Position numbers and translations under genes: made by a program. Source: Sistotremastrum niveocremeum HHB9708 (taxonomy: Eukaryota > Basidiomycota > Agaricomycetes > Sistotremastrales > Sistotremastraceae). From it: a stretch of DNA of 64,000 bases. The notes beneath the pieces were generated by a model. The model was not told the origin of the DNA and did no database searches. It saw only the letters and a list, made by a program, of their open reading frames with translations. The stretch spans positions 1,083,599 through 1,147,598 of the forward strand of contig KV419399.1 in the NCBI GenBank assembly GCA_001630475.1. The letters run 5' to 3'. Shown in pieces: positions 63,624-64,000 of the stretch (positions are counted from its first letter, which is position 1; the number at the start of each line of letters is the position of its first letter).

Positions 63624-64000
63624 CAGACCTCACCGTTTGTATGATACCAAATTGGAGCGACGGTACCGTACCGCGGCGGTCCCCTTCACATTCACCTTCT
63701 CGCAAGACGTGAAAACACCGCTGGCCTGTTGCCGGATCTCTGACGCAGCGATCTTTTGGCAAGTCTTTCAGTCGTTCTCGTCCGACATTAGCTCATCGCC
63801 CGAAGACAAGCAGCAGGTACCCCGCCAGGGCTTCGTACCCATTACTCGATCTCCTCTATATCTGACCTCCCATCGCTCAGATCGTCCCTCGTTCATCTCT
63901 CGTTGCCTCTGGGTGCCTCTGGCTCCTATCTCTGGCCGCCATCTTCGCACCCAAATTCTCTTTCATCGCTCCGCTTCTGTGACTGCTTTCGTTCTCTCTT
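63624..64000. other. Pyrimidine-rich right edge
   Basis: No gene seen. The last about 170 bases are rich in ctc/tct and may belong to a repeat that continues beyond the window. Confidence 0.4.

Overview
The window looks like nuclear DNA of a filamentous basidiomycete, most likely an Agaricomycete. The genes carry many short (about 40-70 base) GT-AG introns. The content is typical of that group: laccases, a GH16 glucanase, a PDR-type ABC pump, a KDM4-like demethylase, and an expanded family of seven-helix membrane proteins with a YR[CT]W motif. No organism name can be read from the sequence. I found no rRNA, tRNA, CRISPR array, or recognisable retroelement or viral element.

Left part (1-29 kb). 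An ABCC transporter cut by the left edge shows at least two internal reading-frame breaks. It is followed by a tandem pair of lactonase-type beta-propeller proteins. Then, mostly on the minus strand, come a seven-helix protein whose gene body has almost no CpG, a GPI-type GH16 glucanase, a JmjN-JmjC-ePHD histone demethylase, a questin-oxidase-like (DUF4243) enzyme, a complete PDR transporter and a small secreted protein.

Middle (30-56 kb). Here lie two tandem laccases (the second with a frame break at its signal peptide), a seven-helix gene, two tandem type-B carboxylesterases, four more seven-helix genes and a MARVEL-like four-helix protein. The six seven-helix genes in the window share a C-terminal D-P-x-x-[DE]-L motif, and two adjacent ones share a duplicated promoter block. 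Gene duplication, usually with upstream DNA included, is the main architectural theme.

Right part (58-64 kb). A four-exon gene for a protein resembling fungal PD-(D/E)XK/Uma2-like proteins is followed by 4.3 kb of repeat-rich DNA: a 21-base minisatellite, several strong hairpins, telomere-like 159-base repeats, four diverged copies of a 'GAATCCACC' repeat, and a 27-bp inverted repeat fused to 40-base tandem repeats. This resembles subtelomeric or heterochromatic DNA.

Functionally the genes suggest an accessory region for oxidative and hydrolytic attack on external substrates (laccases, esterases, lactonases, glucanase), efflux (two ABC pumps) and environmental sensing (seven-helix proteins). 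No single biosynthetic pathway is evident. All gene models are manual splicing of the raw sequence and small exon errors are possible.
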